NCBI GenBank assembly: GCA_964017145.1
Contig: OZ024840.1
Coordinates: forward strand, 744,001-808,000
Source: Agrocybe praecox
Lineage: Eukaryota; Basidiomycota; Agaricomycetes; Agaricales; Agrocybaceae
Direction of reading: 5' to 3'
DNA length: 64,000 nt
Made by a program: the position numbers and the translations under genes. The notes beneath the pieces are model-generated. The model had not been told where the DNA came from. It made no database searches and saw only the letters and a list, made by a program, of their open reading frames with translations. Below, piece after piece: positions 46,395 to 56,543 of this stretch (positions within the stretch are counted from its first letter, which is position 1; every line of letters begins with the position of its first letter).

Positions 46395-48119
46395 ATGATG
46401 CAGGCTGCCCATGCTTTTGTGCCCGCCGCCGACTACTTTGACCTCTTTCCTGCTCCCGATGGGTCTCAAAATTACACAGGTGGCTTCTCAAGAGGATCGT
46501 CGTTCCCTTACCCACATCAAGACTACCAACACCTATTTGACCGCGGAGAGCTACCCTCTAGGCTCTGTACTGGGAGTCTGGTAGACTCTCCTTTAGACGC
46601 CACCGGCTTGGGATTCGCCGGGAACTCTGAAAATGTTTTTGCTGCTGCCGAGGATTACCAGCAGCAGCAGCATTGGGACTGGGGTTCGAGTCCCAGCGCT
46701 GAAATTATTGCGCCTGCACCAATCTACGCAGCATCATCTAGCACTGACGCATCGGCGTATTTTGGAGTTAACGTCACCGGTGCGTTTAAACGCCCAACAG
46801 ACAATCTCGAATTGGATCAGGAGACATCGCCTGTGCGTTCTCCAGCCGCTCAGCTACCGACCCCTGCTGCGATGGCTATTTTGCTCAACCCAAGCGCCAG
46901 ATCTGAGGGTGTCCAAGAAAGTGGATACGGGATCAGCAGGGGCCTCCCCGGACATCCCATCCTCGGCGTAGTCAACCATTCATCCCATTCTCTTTCACTT
47001 TCATCTCATGTGCCCCCATCCTCGGGAGCTCCTAGAGCCAATAATCGTCTGGCAGAGCCTAGAAACGGGATTACCGGTGCAACTCTGGAAGGCCAGGGTG
47101 CGCTCCCAGACTCCCCAGCTTCGCGGGAGAAGAAACATGCTTGCACGATGTGTCATAAACGGTAAGTCTACCTTTCATCCTTAGACTATAAAACTGGGAC
47201 GCTTTAGTGTCTCCCAATTCTCATTGTTTATATCCACCAATTTCTGATATCTCGAAATAAACAGCTTTGACCGCCCAAGCACGCTGCGTAAGGCAAGTCC
47301 CTCTGGGCATTTATAAGAATCAGGATAACCGTCGCTTACATTTTGTCATTTTTAGCATCTCCTCGTACACACCGGCGAAAAAGGTATGTTAAAGCCGTTG
47401 TGCATCGTTATTTTTGTTTTATCTCACCCACTTTCGCAGCGCATGTGTGTGAGACCTGTGGAAGACGATTCGGTGTGCAGAGCAATTTAAATAGGCACGT
47501 CAAGCGCTGCATTTTGAAACCCGTAAATTCCCCCAGTTCAACTTCGCCAGTCGTTGCTGTGCAATCATCGCAACATCATCCATCCGCTTCAGCGTCTCCA
47601 AGTTCATCATCGGCGCCTATTTCCATTTCTACTAGTATTTCTCCCACAATGTCTCCACGCTCACCTGCGAAGCGCACGCGCATCTCGGTTGAAACAGCCA
47701 TCACTCAGTCCAACGAGGAATCAAGTTCCTCTTCACCATCATCATCCCCAACGTCCACACGCGCGACAAGCGCTACTGCATCCAACGATTCACGACAGAA
47801 GCGCAAGCGCCGTGCGCCTTCCCCCTCGCAGTGGGTTCCACCGACATTGCGGCACTTGAATCTTCTCTCGGACGACTCGTACCGCGTGACGAGCGTCCCT
47901 CTCCCCCCTGTGCGTAGGCATATGCCGAAGGAAGAGCGCGACTCGTGGGATGAAAACATTGGTGTGGCGCCGTACCACCCGTGTGGGTGGACGGGTATTC
48001 TTCCCGGGCCTGGCCTGGGTGGCGGGTTTGGTGTGGGGCTTGGAGTCAGGGACGTCAGGAACTTTAGGGATGGGAATGGGAAGGGTGGCTGGGTGTTAGG
48101 AAGGATTCCTGTATTTTGA
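46395..48119 (+). CDS. two-finger C2H2/C2HC transcription factor, 500 aa
   Basis: Four exons (46395-47161, 47265-47292, 47356-47383, 47440-48119) join in phase to 500 codons plus stop. Residues 1-245 are disordered and Ser/Pro/Ala-rich with a QQQQ run. Finger 1 (C250, C253, H266, H270; CTMCHKRFDRPSTLRKHLLV then H) is joined by the TGEK-type linker to finger 2 (C278, C281, H294, C298; ending RHVKRC). Two 28-nt exons encode the middle of the finger pair. The C-terminal half is Ser-rich with basic stretches (RKRRAPSPSQWVPPTLR) and a Gly-rich end. It is likely a nuclear DNA-binding regulator; targets are unknown. The intron after LRK begins gcaagt, a classic GC-AG donor. Confidence 0.92.
47293..47355 (+). 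other. GC-AG intron inside zinc finger 1
   Basis: AAG|gcaagt ... tttttag|CAT. The donor fits the strict consensus known for GC-AG introns (AG|GCAAGT). Splicing restores the H-x3-H half of the finger exactly. Confidence 0.88.
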
Positions 48120-50925
48120 AGTGAGATTGTTATTTCTTGGGGTTTTTGATTTTTTTGGCGGTCGAAGAACGGACGACGACGACGACGAACACATTTCGCC
48201 AATACGAGAAAAATCGAAACAGCGCGTACGGTCATCGAAGCAACTTGAATGTTACTCTTCTTCTTCTTGGGGCACAGGATGTGCATCTCTTCTCACTCTC
48301 ACTCTCACTCTTGTTTCTTTCTTCTTTCTCGTGACTCCCCGACGAACTCTTCTTTGTTTGTATTACTCGACCATACCCATACCCATACCCATCTATCACA
48401 ACTCAGGGAAAGATAACAAGCCAAGTAACGACTTGATACGTGTATACTACTATGTAGGACATCCGGAGTCTATATTAGATACTCTTAACTAAATACATCA
48501 CTGTGTACTAAGCTTGTATTTACTTATCTAGCCCTCAACTCAACGTACTACGGTAGCATTATATCCGGCTTAGTCGTACCCCAGTAAATAGTCGGAGCCA
48601 AGTTCGCGATGACGATGGATGGTTCTGAATTCCTTATCATGCACGAGGCAGGAGTGATACTTGCTATTAAGTGCCAGCGACGGGACGGTAATATATAAGC
48701 GCCGAGTTTGGCTAAATTGCAGAGTTTGGCTCGTGGTCAGGATTGCAACAAATTATCTGTACGTCTGTCTGTCTATCTAATCCACATCCGACGTCGACGT
48801 CATGTCGGTGATAGAGGTTTTTTAAAGACGAAGCCAAGCCTGAACATCTTCCTGCACTCTTATCAATCGGCTAACGTATGATGCATCTTTTTTCACTTGA
48901 GAGGAAGAGGTGATGGAAAATATTAGGAAGGCGCATGCAAACCTCGAGGGTGTGCATGTGTTACTGTGGCAATGGAAATGGTCAAACTACACAGTAAGAG
49001 GACCAAATCAATGCTTGCGGGAGGCGACACAACCCCAGAGGCTTTTCAATGTCCCATGCGGTTGGTTAATTCGCTGAGAGTAGACGGTACGTACCTGCTA
49101 TTTGATGAGGTCAACTCGACAGACATTTGATGAGGTCGACAGTGACGGTAAAGGTAAAAGGCCATATAGCAGAAAGTTCATATTTCGATTCCTCGAAGGC
49201 CGATTTTTGAAAGTTATCTATATGACGAGTTAACCGCTTTTAACCAGGCCGAATGAGAGAAACAAACAAACACGGTTAGAATCAAGTTTGAGTATGTATT
49301 GTGCTTCGTTGAGTGAGCGATACCACATGAACACACATAAATGCTAACGTCTAAATAAGTTGAGGTTCGCCTGCAGCTGCGATAAGGCTGCCCTTGGATC
49401 ATTACCTCATGATGAAGCTCGGGGAGAGGGAGGGATGCAGCCGCCAATTCCCTTTGACTTTTGAATCGCAAAATCCGACAAGAATGAAAACTCCGGAAGA
49501 GAGCAGCGAGCGTCTTTCAATGTAGAGATATTCATAACGTTATATGCCCTTCCCCAGAAGAAGACTAATCAGCTCCTACATGGCGTAGGCTCGACATGCT
49601 CCAGCAGCCTGGAATAGTCGCAGACGAAGAAAAGACAGATGGTCGTCTCGTAGACGACGGGTTGACGAGCGACCCTGATTCGATACCATCTGGTCGACCC
49701 CGAGTTTGCTGGAGTCCAAGTCACCAAGTCCAGCTCTTGATTCCATGTAACAATACAGTTCAAATGCGTGACGTGTGCTTCTGTCAACTCCAGAATAGTT
49801 TCCAAGCCTCGTGGCGGGAATTCCGTTATGCATTAGCAGATTACCAGACGATGAACTCATGATTGACCAAAAAAGAAAGTTCTTTTTAAATCGAGGAGGA
49901 ACCTGTGTGGTGTGTAGTTTTTATCGTCGAATTGTTGCCCGGGGAAATGATAGGCAGGATATCCGAAGTCAAGAACCCAGAATACAAGTCAAGTGTAAGT
50001 AGTGAGCGCTAGAGCATGAAGAGCTTCGAGTTGGTTCCACGTCGGCGGAAACGTTGAAAATTTGCAACTTGAAACTCGAACATAAATTTAAGCGAGATTC
50101 ACACGACCTCGAACATATTCTCATCACATGAGCTTTTGACGTTTTGATGCCGACTTGAGAAAACGCGTCGGGCGACTATGGTTGTTCGGTTCGCTGTTGA
50201 TTAGAAGATGCCAGGGCCGTGAAGGGAGGAGGCTGCTGGTGAGCTGGGAAAGTGAGCCAACTCGTGGACTGGCTCGATCGTTCTCAAGGGCAAACCGAGA
50301 GTTTTTGCGCGCGCGCTGTCACGACTCTCGCAGCCCAGCTCGCAGTGGTTCGTAGAAACAAAGCAAGAGAGCGGGATCGAGCTTAATTTAGAAAGAGTCG
50401 GGCGAGCGAACCTATTTATCTGAATCAGCATGACGCAGAAATAAATAAATAAAATGACGTCACGCGACGGTGTGGGAGTGCAATTTGCACCAGTCCGATT
50501 AGATTAGATCATGTACAGTTAGTGACAGCACGATGTGTCCATAGCCGAATACATCTTACTTTGACCACCACCGCCATCGTGCGAGGCTACTCGACGCGCT
50601 TACGAGCTCAGCTACGCTATCCAGCTGCACACTGGACTGCTCCAACGGCCCGTCGTGTCTGCACTTCAGTCGCCACCCGCTATTGTCATTGACCAACCCC
50701 GGGACATTAGGCTTGTATGCCTTCCCTCAGACAATTTGGTACTCATATTCAGGGCCTGAGGCCTAGGAGTCGTTAGGAAGAGGATTTTTACCTCCATTAG
50801 TTAATGGAACATGGAGAGGAAAGCGTCTTCCTAGGACCCTAAAAAGTCTGGTTCTGCTAATAGTTACTACCAACTAGTACTACTATCATCCGATGACTAC
50901 TAAGCGGTAAGCAGATGGAAACAGT
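48120..50925. other. 2.8-kb intergenic region with simple repeats; no supported gene
   Basis: Directly after the zinc-finger stop there are (GAC)n (about 48174-48189), (ctctca)n (about 48293-48312) and (ccatac)n (about 48372-48392) tracts. A short direct repeat tttgatgaggtc appears at about 49102 and 49126. The remaining sequence has short frames without motifs. Confidence 0.5.
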
Positions 50926-52025
50926 TTAACTCAAATATTTCTGCTGCTTAGTTCTACCGCTATTCTCCTGCTCTTTCATGTGCTTCTCAATTATTTCCAC
51001 CACCTCGTCAGAATTTCGTAGCTGATCAGGTGCATACCGCTCGTAGGACGCATTGCGATTGTACAATATTTCTGCTGCACGTATCTACCCAGGTAATATC
51101 CGGTTTATACTTCAAAATAATTCACAATCATAATAACCACCGCAGCTCACCAGAACATCTGCCGTAAAACCAGTTACAGGCGACGCGCTACTGCGAAAAT
51201 GGTGATAGCGGTATGATGTACCACCAAGAAAGTCGATGATATGATCTGTGAAATGCTTCAAAAGGAATCAGAACTCTTGCGAGCTGGAAAACGTGACATT
51301 AAATACGTGGTAGTCCTCTGGATACGGCCAATCTCTACTTCCCTTTTCTACTGGCTCTTCTGACTGTGTAACCAGCTCTGGATCAAGAATAGCTTCAACT
51401 GGGTGAGAGAATATCCGATCAACCTCGCCTTTACTGGGCTTTAGCTCGTCCAAGATAGAATTGTCAGTTAAGAAAGCGACTACAGGGACGACGACGAGTT
51501 TATGAAAGGGTTGAAGCTCCAGGATTCCGAGAGTATGGATACCACGGGTGTCGTGTTCAGAGGGAATGGGAAGGTTTACTTCTTCGTTAGCTTCTCTGTA
51601 CTTTTGGAATTCGTTCATGTATGATTTGAATATAGAAACTAAATTTTCTTTACCGCTGTTGCGATCACATTACCCTTATCCACCTCGTCAATCTTTCCCC
51701 CAGGCAATGACGTTTTTCCTCCATGTACTTTCAGATCTTTCCCACGCGTCGTTAGCAGGAAGCGTATTTTGCTATCCTTCTCGAATAGAAGCACGAGAAC
51801 TGACGCAAGTCGTGATTGAGGCTCAATCCCTTTTCTAAGAATATGAAATCGGATGTAGCCTGGGATTACTACGCTGTTATGAGACAATCATGATGAATGG
51901 ACCCACAAATAAGTCAAACGCGATGCTTGTTCTCCTTTGGACTTTTCGAAAAAATTGATGAGGTTCCTCAGGTACGGCCTAGTTGTCTGGGAGAAGGATT
52001 CTTCGATAATAGAGTCTATGGACAT
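50926..52025 (-). CDS. Nudix hydrolase, CoA diphosphatase (PCD1/NUDT7)-like, 298 aa
   Basis: Minus-strand exons 52025-51907, 51873-51654, 51600-51307, 51255-51151 and 51084-50926 join in phase to 298 codons plus stop. SRLASVLVLLF opens the Nudix fold. The box reads LPGGKIDEVD...ATAYREANEEVNL, with catalytic R115-E116 and E119-E120 present but Asn122 where the consensus has Gly. Downstream come VVPVVAFLTD and a typical C-terminal pattern FLGGTSYRYHHFR...VTGFTADVLIRAAEI, as in peroxisomal/mitochondrial CoA pyrophosphatases. These cleave CoA to phosphopantetheine and adenosine bisphosphate. No clear peroxisomal signal is seen (ends in KYLS). The first intron would be only 33 nt, so the N-terminal ~40 residues are the least certain part. 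Confidence 0.82.
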
Positions 52026-52318
52026 GAGTGTATGTGGTCAAGGTCAGAGCCTGACATAGCCCCCAGTCTTTATTAGTACCGGCTCACTATTAGATGCCGG
52101 TCCGAGATAAGAATCACAAATCGTGAGACACAGCCCGCAAATGCATCTCTGCGTAAGTGCATCGCAAATCAAGAAGTGCTTCCATCTTGAAGCATATTCC
52201 AAAGCGCTGAAATTTGTCAAGTCGGCCACCGCAATGATACTGAAATAAAAATAGAATCCTTCATTCTAGGCACGTCCACATCCCGACTGATGACATCATT
52301 ACTTACTCGACCACTAGG

Positions 52319-52459
52319 CACCTCGCGAAGTTCAACTTTTTAGGTCACCCGAAAATTAGCGACAAACCACGAGTTTGGGTTTTCAGGTCACCTGAAACTC
52401 TGAAATCATGGTTTTTCGCTAATTTTCGGGTGACCTAAAAAGTTGATGTTCCCAGGGTG
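52319..52459. mobile_element. 141-bp MITE, near-complete palindrome, 3-bp target duplication (AGG)
   Basis: The two halves are reverse complements over about 50 bp (TTTTTAGGTCACCCGAAAAT shared), with outer ends CACCTCGCGAA and TTCCCAGGGTG. AGG flanks both sides (52316-52318 and 52460-52462). The centre carries a second short palindrome tttcaggtcacctgaaa. The outermost bases and the AGGTCACC core match the 822-bp element at 61790-62611, so both belong to one family. It has no coding capacity. A CAC start and 3-bp duplication recall the CACTA/CMC group, but this is inference. Confidence 0.85.
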
Positions 52460-52464
52460 AGGCC

Positions 52465-52472
52465 TATATAAG
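52465..52472 (+). promoter_or_regulatory. TATA box (tatataag) of the caleosin gene
   Basis: It lies 97 bp upstream of the ATG and 5 bp beyond the end of the 141-bp MITE (2 bp beyond its AGG duplicate). Confidence 0.6.
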
Positions 52473-52568
52473 AGACTTTTCAGGTTCAAGCTTGCTATCT
52501 TCTTATTTCTTAGAACCATATATTATTCACCTAAACTAAAAGGACTTTCTCTCTCTGTATACCTGACG

Positions 52569-53453
52569 ATGGTTGCTCCTACAAACTCGGTCTCACCTGC
52601 ATCAGGAACTGGCTTCGAACGCGGAAAGGAGAACACCGCACTGCAAGGACACGTCGCATTTTTCGACAGAGACAATGACGGTATTATATGGCCGATTGAT
52701 ACGTGAGTTAGTCCATAATGTTGTTTCCCTAAAATCAACTAATGTTGTATGCGTAAAGGTATGTTGGTTTCCGAGCACTCAAGTTCGGCATATTCCTATC
52801 GATTCTTTCGACTTTCATAGTTCACTCAGGGTTCTCGTGAGTAACTCAAATCTATAGACAATTTTCTTAGATAAATATGACCGTACTGGTCTTTAATCAG
52901 ATACATTACATGGGGTACTTGGCTACCTGACCCATTTTTCCGATTAAAAATCAACCGTATGCATAGAGTAAGTCAATTAGTCAACAGGAGGGGTATCAAG
53001 CACCGACGCTAACAATAGGCGCCTTGCGCAGGGAAAGCACGGCTCCGACTCAGAGTCATATACCAAGACAGGAGAATTCGACGTTGTGAGATTTAATCAG
53101 ACATTCGAGTGGTACACCTCCCCTCCGCATTCGCACATGAAGTTTTGGGAGGGTGTGAGCATGCTCCATGGGAATATGAATCCATTTGATCCTGTACGTG
53201 CAAATGCTATTCCTCTCACTCGAGCCATTCTGAAATCAAGGATAGTTCGGCTGGTTCGCAGCAGTATTTGAGTGGCTAGCGACGTACCTTATGCTATGGC
53301 CCGATGACCCTAGAGGTATGAAGAAAGAAGACGTTAAGGGTGTGTATAACGTGAGTGTATTCGTACATCTGTTTCCTGAATTTGGGCTTACTTTGATCTT
53401 CGATATAGGGATCAATTTTTTATAAGATCTCGGGAAGGAAACCAGAGTATTAG
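52569..53453 (+). CDS. caleosin / peroxygenase, 196 aa
   Basis: Six exons (52569-52702, 52759-52836, 52901-52967, 53032-53193, 53246-53350, 53409-53453) join in phase to 196 codons plus stop. ALQGHVAFFDRDNDGIIWPI contains the EF-hand calcium loop and the first heme-ligand His (H28) of the caleosin family. A hydrophobic segment (FLSILSTFIVHSGFS) and a Pro-containing turn follow. GKHGSDSESYTKTGEFDVVR holds the second conserved His (H96), and FGWFAAVFEWLATYLMLWPD is the conserved C-terminal block. Family members are lipid-droplet or ER proteins with heme-dependent peroxygenase activity on fatty acid hydroperoxides. The exon 4 acceptor was set at 53031 because it gives the conserved xKHGSDS start. 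The promoter carries a MITE next to the TATA box. Confidence 0.93.
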
Positions 53454-53847
53454 ACAGATAGTCAGGTCTCGTTGATCCGGCTGAGAGGAGGCATATTTTT
53501 TAGATATATACGTAGGGAAAGAATCCGATATTAGTGACTGCAATGAAGAAAGAATTTATAACATCAGGAAAACATTCACTTTGTATGGCATGGGACCAAG
53601 TGAACGCATCAACTGACAAGTACCAGTAGGTACTGCCGCCGCCAGCCGCCACCGCAAACTGCCGTTAAATTCAAATCACGTGCCATCGGAACCGGCATCA
53701 GTAAACCGGAATACCCATCCCCACAAATACTAAGGGTTAGCGAATTCAACTGGCATTCTCTTCTTTCCTCTTCCCTGCACCCAATTCTTCCCCAAATAAG
53801 CGTTAAGCGTTTACCGGTTACCAGTAGGCCTCAAATACCCAAAAGTC
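53454..53847. other. intergenic, no gene seen
   Basis: This short region lies between the caleosin stop and the SDR start. A CCGCC-rich patch lies near 53635-53655 and C/T-rich DNA before the SDR ATG. Confidence 0.5.
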
Positions 53848-55303
53848 ATGTCGCAACGTCTCGAACAAGTCTCTGGACATCTCAGCAATGCAGCCGGTCG
53901 TGGACTGCTCGCAGGAGAAGTAGCCATCATTACTGGTATGTTTCCTGCGTTTCTTTGAGCTTTTGCTCTTCGTTAGAAGGGAGTGAACTTGAGCTGAATA
54001 CGTGTACAATGCTTTGTTTAGGTGCCGGTCAGGTATAGCACATTCTATACATACAACCCTAGCTCCGAGTTTCATGATATGACACAGGGTATCGGACGTT
54101 CGACTGCAATCCTATTCGCGAAGGAAGGAGCTAAGGTTGTCATTAGCGAGTAAGTCACTGTTTTATTGGACTGTATGCTACCTGTGACAAGGAATAACTT
54201 TTATCTACGGCTAGCATTGACGCTAAACGCCTGGAAACAGTTGAAGCTGAAATCAAGTCTGCGGGTGGCGACGTTCTGTCCGTCGCTGGAGACGTTGGGG
54301 CAGACGACTTCCCGAAGAAGATCGTTGATGCGACTGTCGCGTGAGTTTTGATATGCTTCTAGTCTATTTGTATAAACGTGTTTTGCTGATTATACCCATG
54401 ATATTGCCGTTCTCGTCGTTGACCTTCCTTTCTCGAACCTCGGTGGATTCCTTCTCTCTCTGCCGCGTATCCAGTAAATATGGCAAAATCAACCATATCG
54501 TGAACAACGCCGGTTTCACGTTCGACAAGATGTTACACACTACGCCCGACGAAACTTTTGATATCATCTTAAAGATTCATGTCCGGGCCCCATTCAGGCT
54601 TATCCGACAAGCTGCTCCCTATTTCCGTGTCAAGGTAAGGTTGAACTTCCTCTTGAACTAGTCTCATATGTGATGCTTTCCAACATCCTTCTGGAATTTG
54701 ACTCGACATGTCCGGAATCTGAACACTAACGTTTCTTGACCCATCGTATAGCCCGAGCAACGGGAAAATCGCTCCATCATCAACGTTTCTTCTACCTCCG
54801 GCCTGCATGGAAACGTCGGCCAAGCAAACTATGCCGCTGCCAAAGCCGCCGTTATTGGGCTCACTAAGACGATAGCGAAGGAATGGGGAGTCTTCGGTGT
54901 ACGTGCGAACACGATTGCATTCGGTCTGATTCATACACGGTGCGTTCTTTTTTGCTCTTTATCCTCAGAGCCACACTGATTCTGTACTTTCTTTCCATTA
55001 CAGACTCACTGCTGCGAAGGAAGCTGGTGTGACGATTGAAATTGACGGCAAGAAGGTTGCACTAGGTGTTCCTGGAGCCAAATCACCCCCTCCTCAGGGC
55101 GCTGCTTCTGCTGATCAATATCCTTTCATCCCTCTGAAACGTGGCGGAACACCAGAAGATGCTGCTGGATCTATGCTCTTGTGCGTTTGTTTCTCATCGT
55201 TGAAAGTTCATTGCTGATGAAAATTATATATAGCCTCGCATCACCGCTTGCTTCGTATGTTTCTGGACATACTTTGGAGGTTACTGGTGGGGCTGGAATT
55301 TGA
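53848..55303 (+). CDS. short-chain dehydrogenase/reductase (3-oxoacyl-ACP-reductase-like), 293 aa
   Basis: Eight exons (53848-53935, 54022-54032, 54088-54149, 54215-54340, 54475-54634, 54752-54939, 55004-55180, 55234-55303) join in phase to 293 codons plus stop. The NAD(P)-binding motif TGAGQGIG (residues ~29-36), NNAG (106-109), the catalytic Ser in INVSS (S163) and YAAAK (Y176, K180) are all present. The C-terminus SYVSGHTLEVTGGAGI is typical of classical SDRs close to FabG. A ~40-residue insert between helix 7 and the end (GKKVALGVPGAKSPPPQGAA) is longer than in bacterial FabG. The substrate is unknown. Exon 2 is only 11 nt and encodes part of the TGAGQ loop. Confidence 0.93.
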
Positions 55304-56530
55304 GGTAAAACTTTAAAACCTTATAAGTTACTACGCAATTTAAGTTTTCTGGGCTTTGATTCCCTTTTTGTTTTGGAACATTCCATGTAAGATAAGTCGT
55401 GTATCCTTCAATTTTTTTACCTTTTATTTGAAAACGCGTCTGGCTGCACCCAATACTTGTTCACTGGCATAAGTTATGTGTTGTTTGCCGCCGGAGGCGA
55501 AATGCCTTTTAAACGATAAAGATACTTGGGCTTGGGCTTATTTTGGTCACCAGTGGGCAAAGAAACTTCGACTCATACGTCACATAAAACGCGAGGATAG
55601 CCTAATGATGACCGAGGCGGTACATGTTTATGAGTGATTGAGGACGAGGTTCGATTTCTCGTCACTCTAGAACTTGTTGTATCTGGGAAAACCATCTCTC
55701 GGGCGACTACGGCTAATTTCGAGGACATTGGGTGTGTGTGAGTAATGGAAACCGTGCGACGATGGGAAGCATTGAAGCGTTTTGCTGTTATAGTTTTCGG
55801 TGTGTCACAGCTCGATGGCCCAAGGCGAGTTTATAGTTCAAAGGAGATGCCCAGAGTCATTCGGACTTGGGATCGGAAGCCTACCCAGATTTATTAATCA
55901 ATGCTCGTCAAACGAAGTTACAGCGAGTACAGAGATACTGAGCGGATGATGGCATGCAACTAATCCCTTGCTAACTACTGCAAACGTTGTCACCACTGAG
56001 GGTCTGGCCCACAATCAGCACTTGGGCCATTTTCATGGTCTAAAACCTGTTCTTGTTCTACAAGAGGGAGGTGAAGATCACTATAGTCGATTTCTAGCTT
56101 TTAGCACGTCGGAATAAAACATAGGTGCCTAACAATGATATCCGAGAATGGTAATTCTTTTTCTTTTTCCAGACACTTTCACTTCTAAAATTATTGACGT
56201 CATGAAATGCTGGAAAAAAAATTCTCACAGAACTGTGCACTAATCAGGATGTGATTGGACGCTCTTTCATCACAAGAGGTCATCAGACCTTAGTGAATCT
56301 TATCAGATTTGGGAATGAAGAAAACCACTTGTGCCTCTCTGGGCTCGCGAAGAAATAATAACCATCACGTGCTGGGAAAGTATAATACCGCTGAGCTCGA
56401 AAATGAAAAGAGGATTCGGAAAGGAAAGCAACACATGTTCCGGTGGGGTATAGGGCATTTATGTCCTGTTAAAAGCAGGGAATGATAATTGCATCCTGAT
56501 TGATCTCTATTTCTCGTTCCTCCTCCTTTG
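55304..56530. other. intergenic, no gene seen
   Basis: This is the 3' flank of the SDR gene and the sequence before an unresolved coding-like tract. No motif, RNA gene or repeat is recognised. Confidence 0.5.
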
Positions 56531-56543
56531 CCCACTCTACAGC

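Noticed and set aside
46682..46696. ggttcgagtccc resembling a tRNA B box
   Set aside because: It lies inside the zinc-finger gene's first exon, and no A box, acceptor stem or other tRNA arms flank it.
47705..48286. 193-codon minus-strand frame across the zinc-finger gene's 3' half
   Set aside because: Antisense shadow of a Ser/Arg-rich coding exon; no domain and no splice context.
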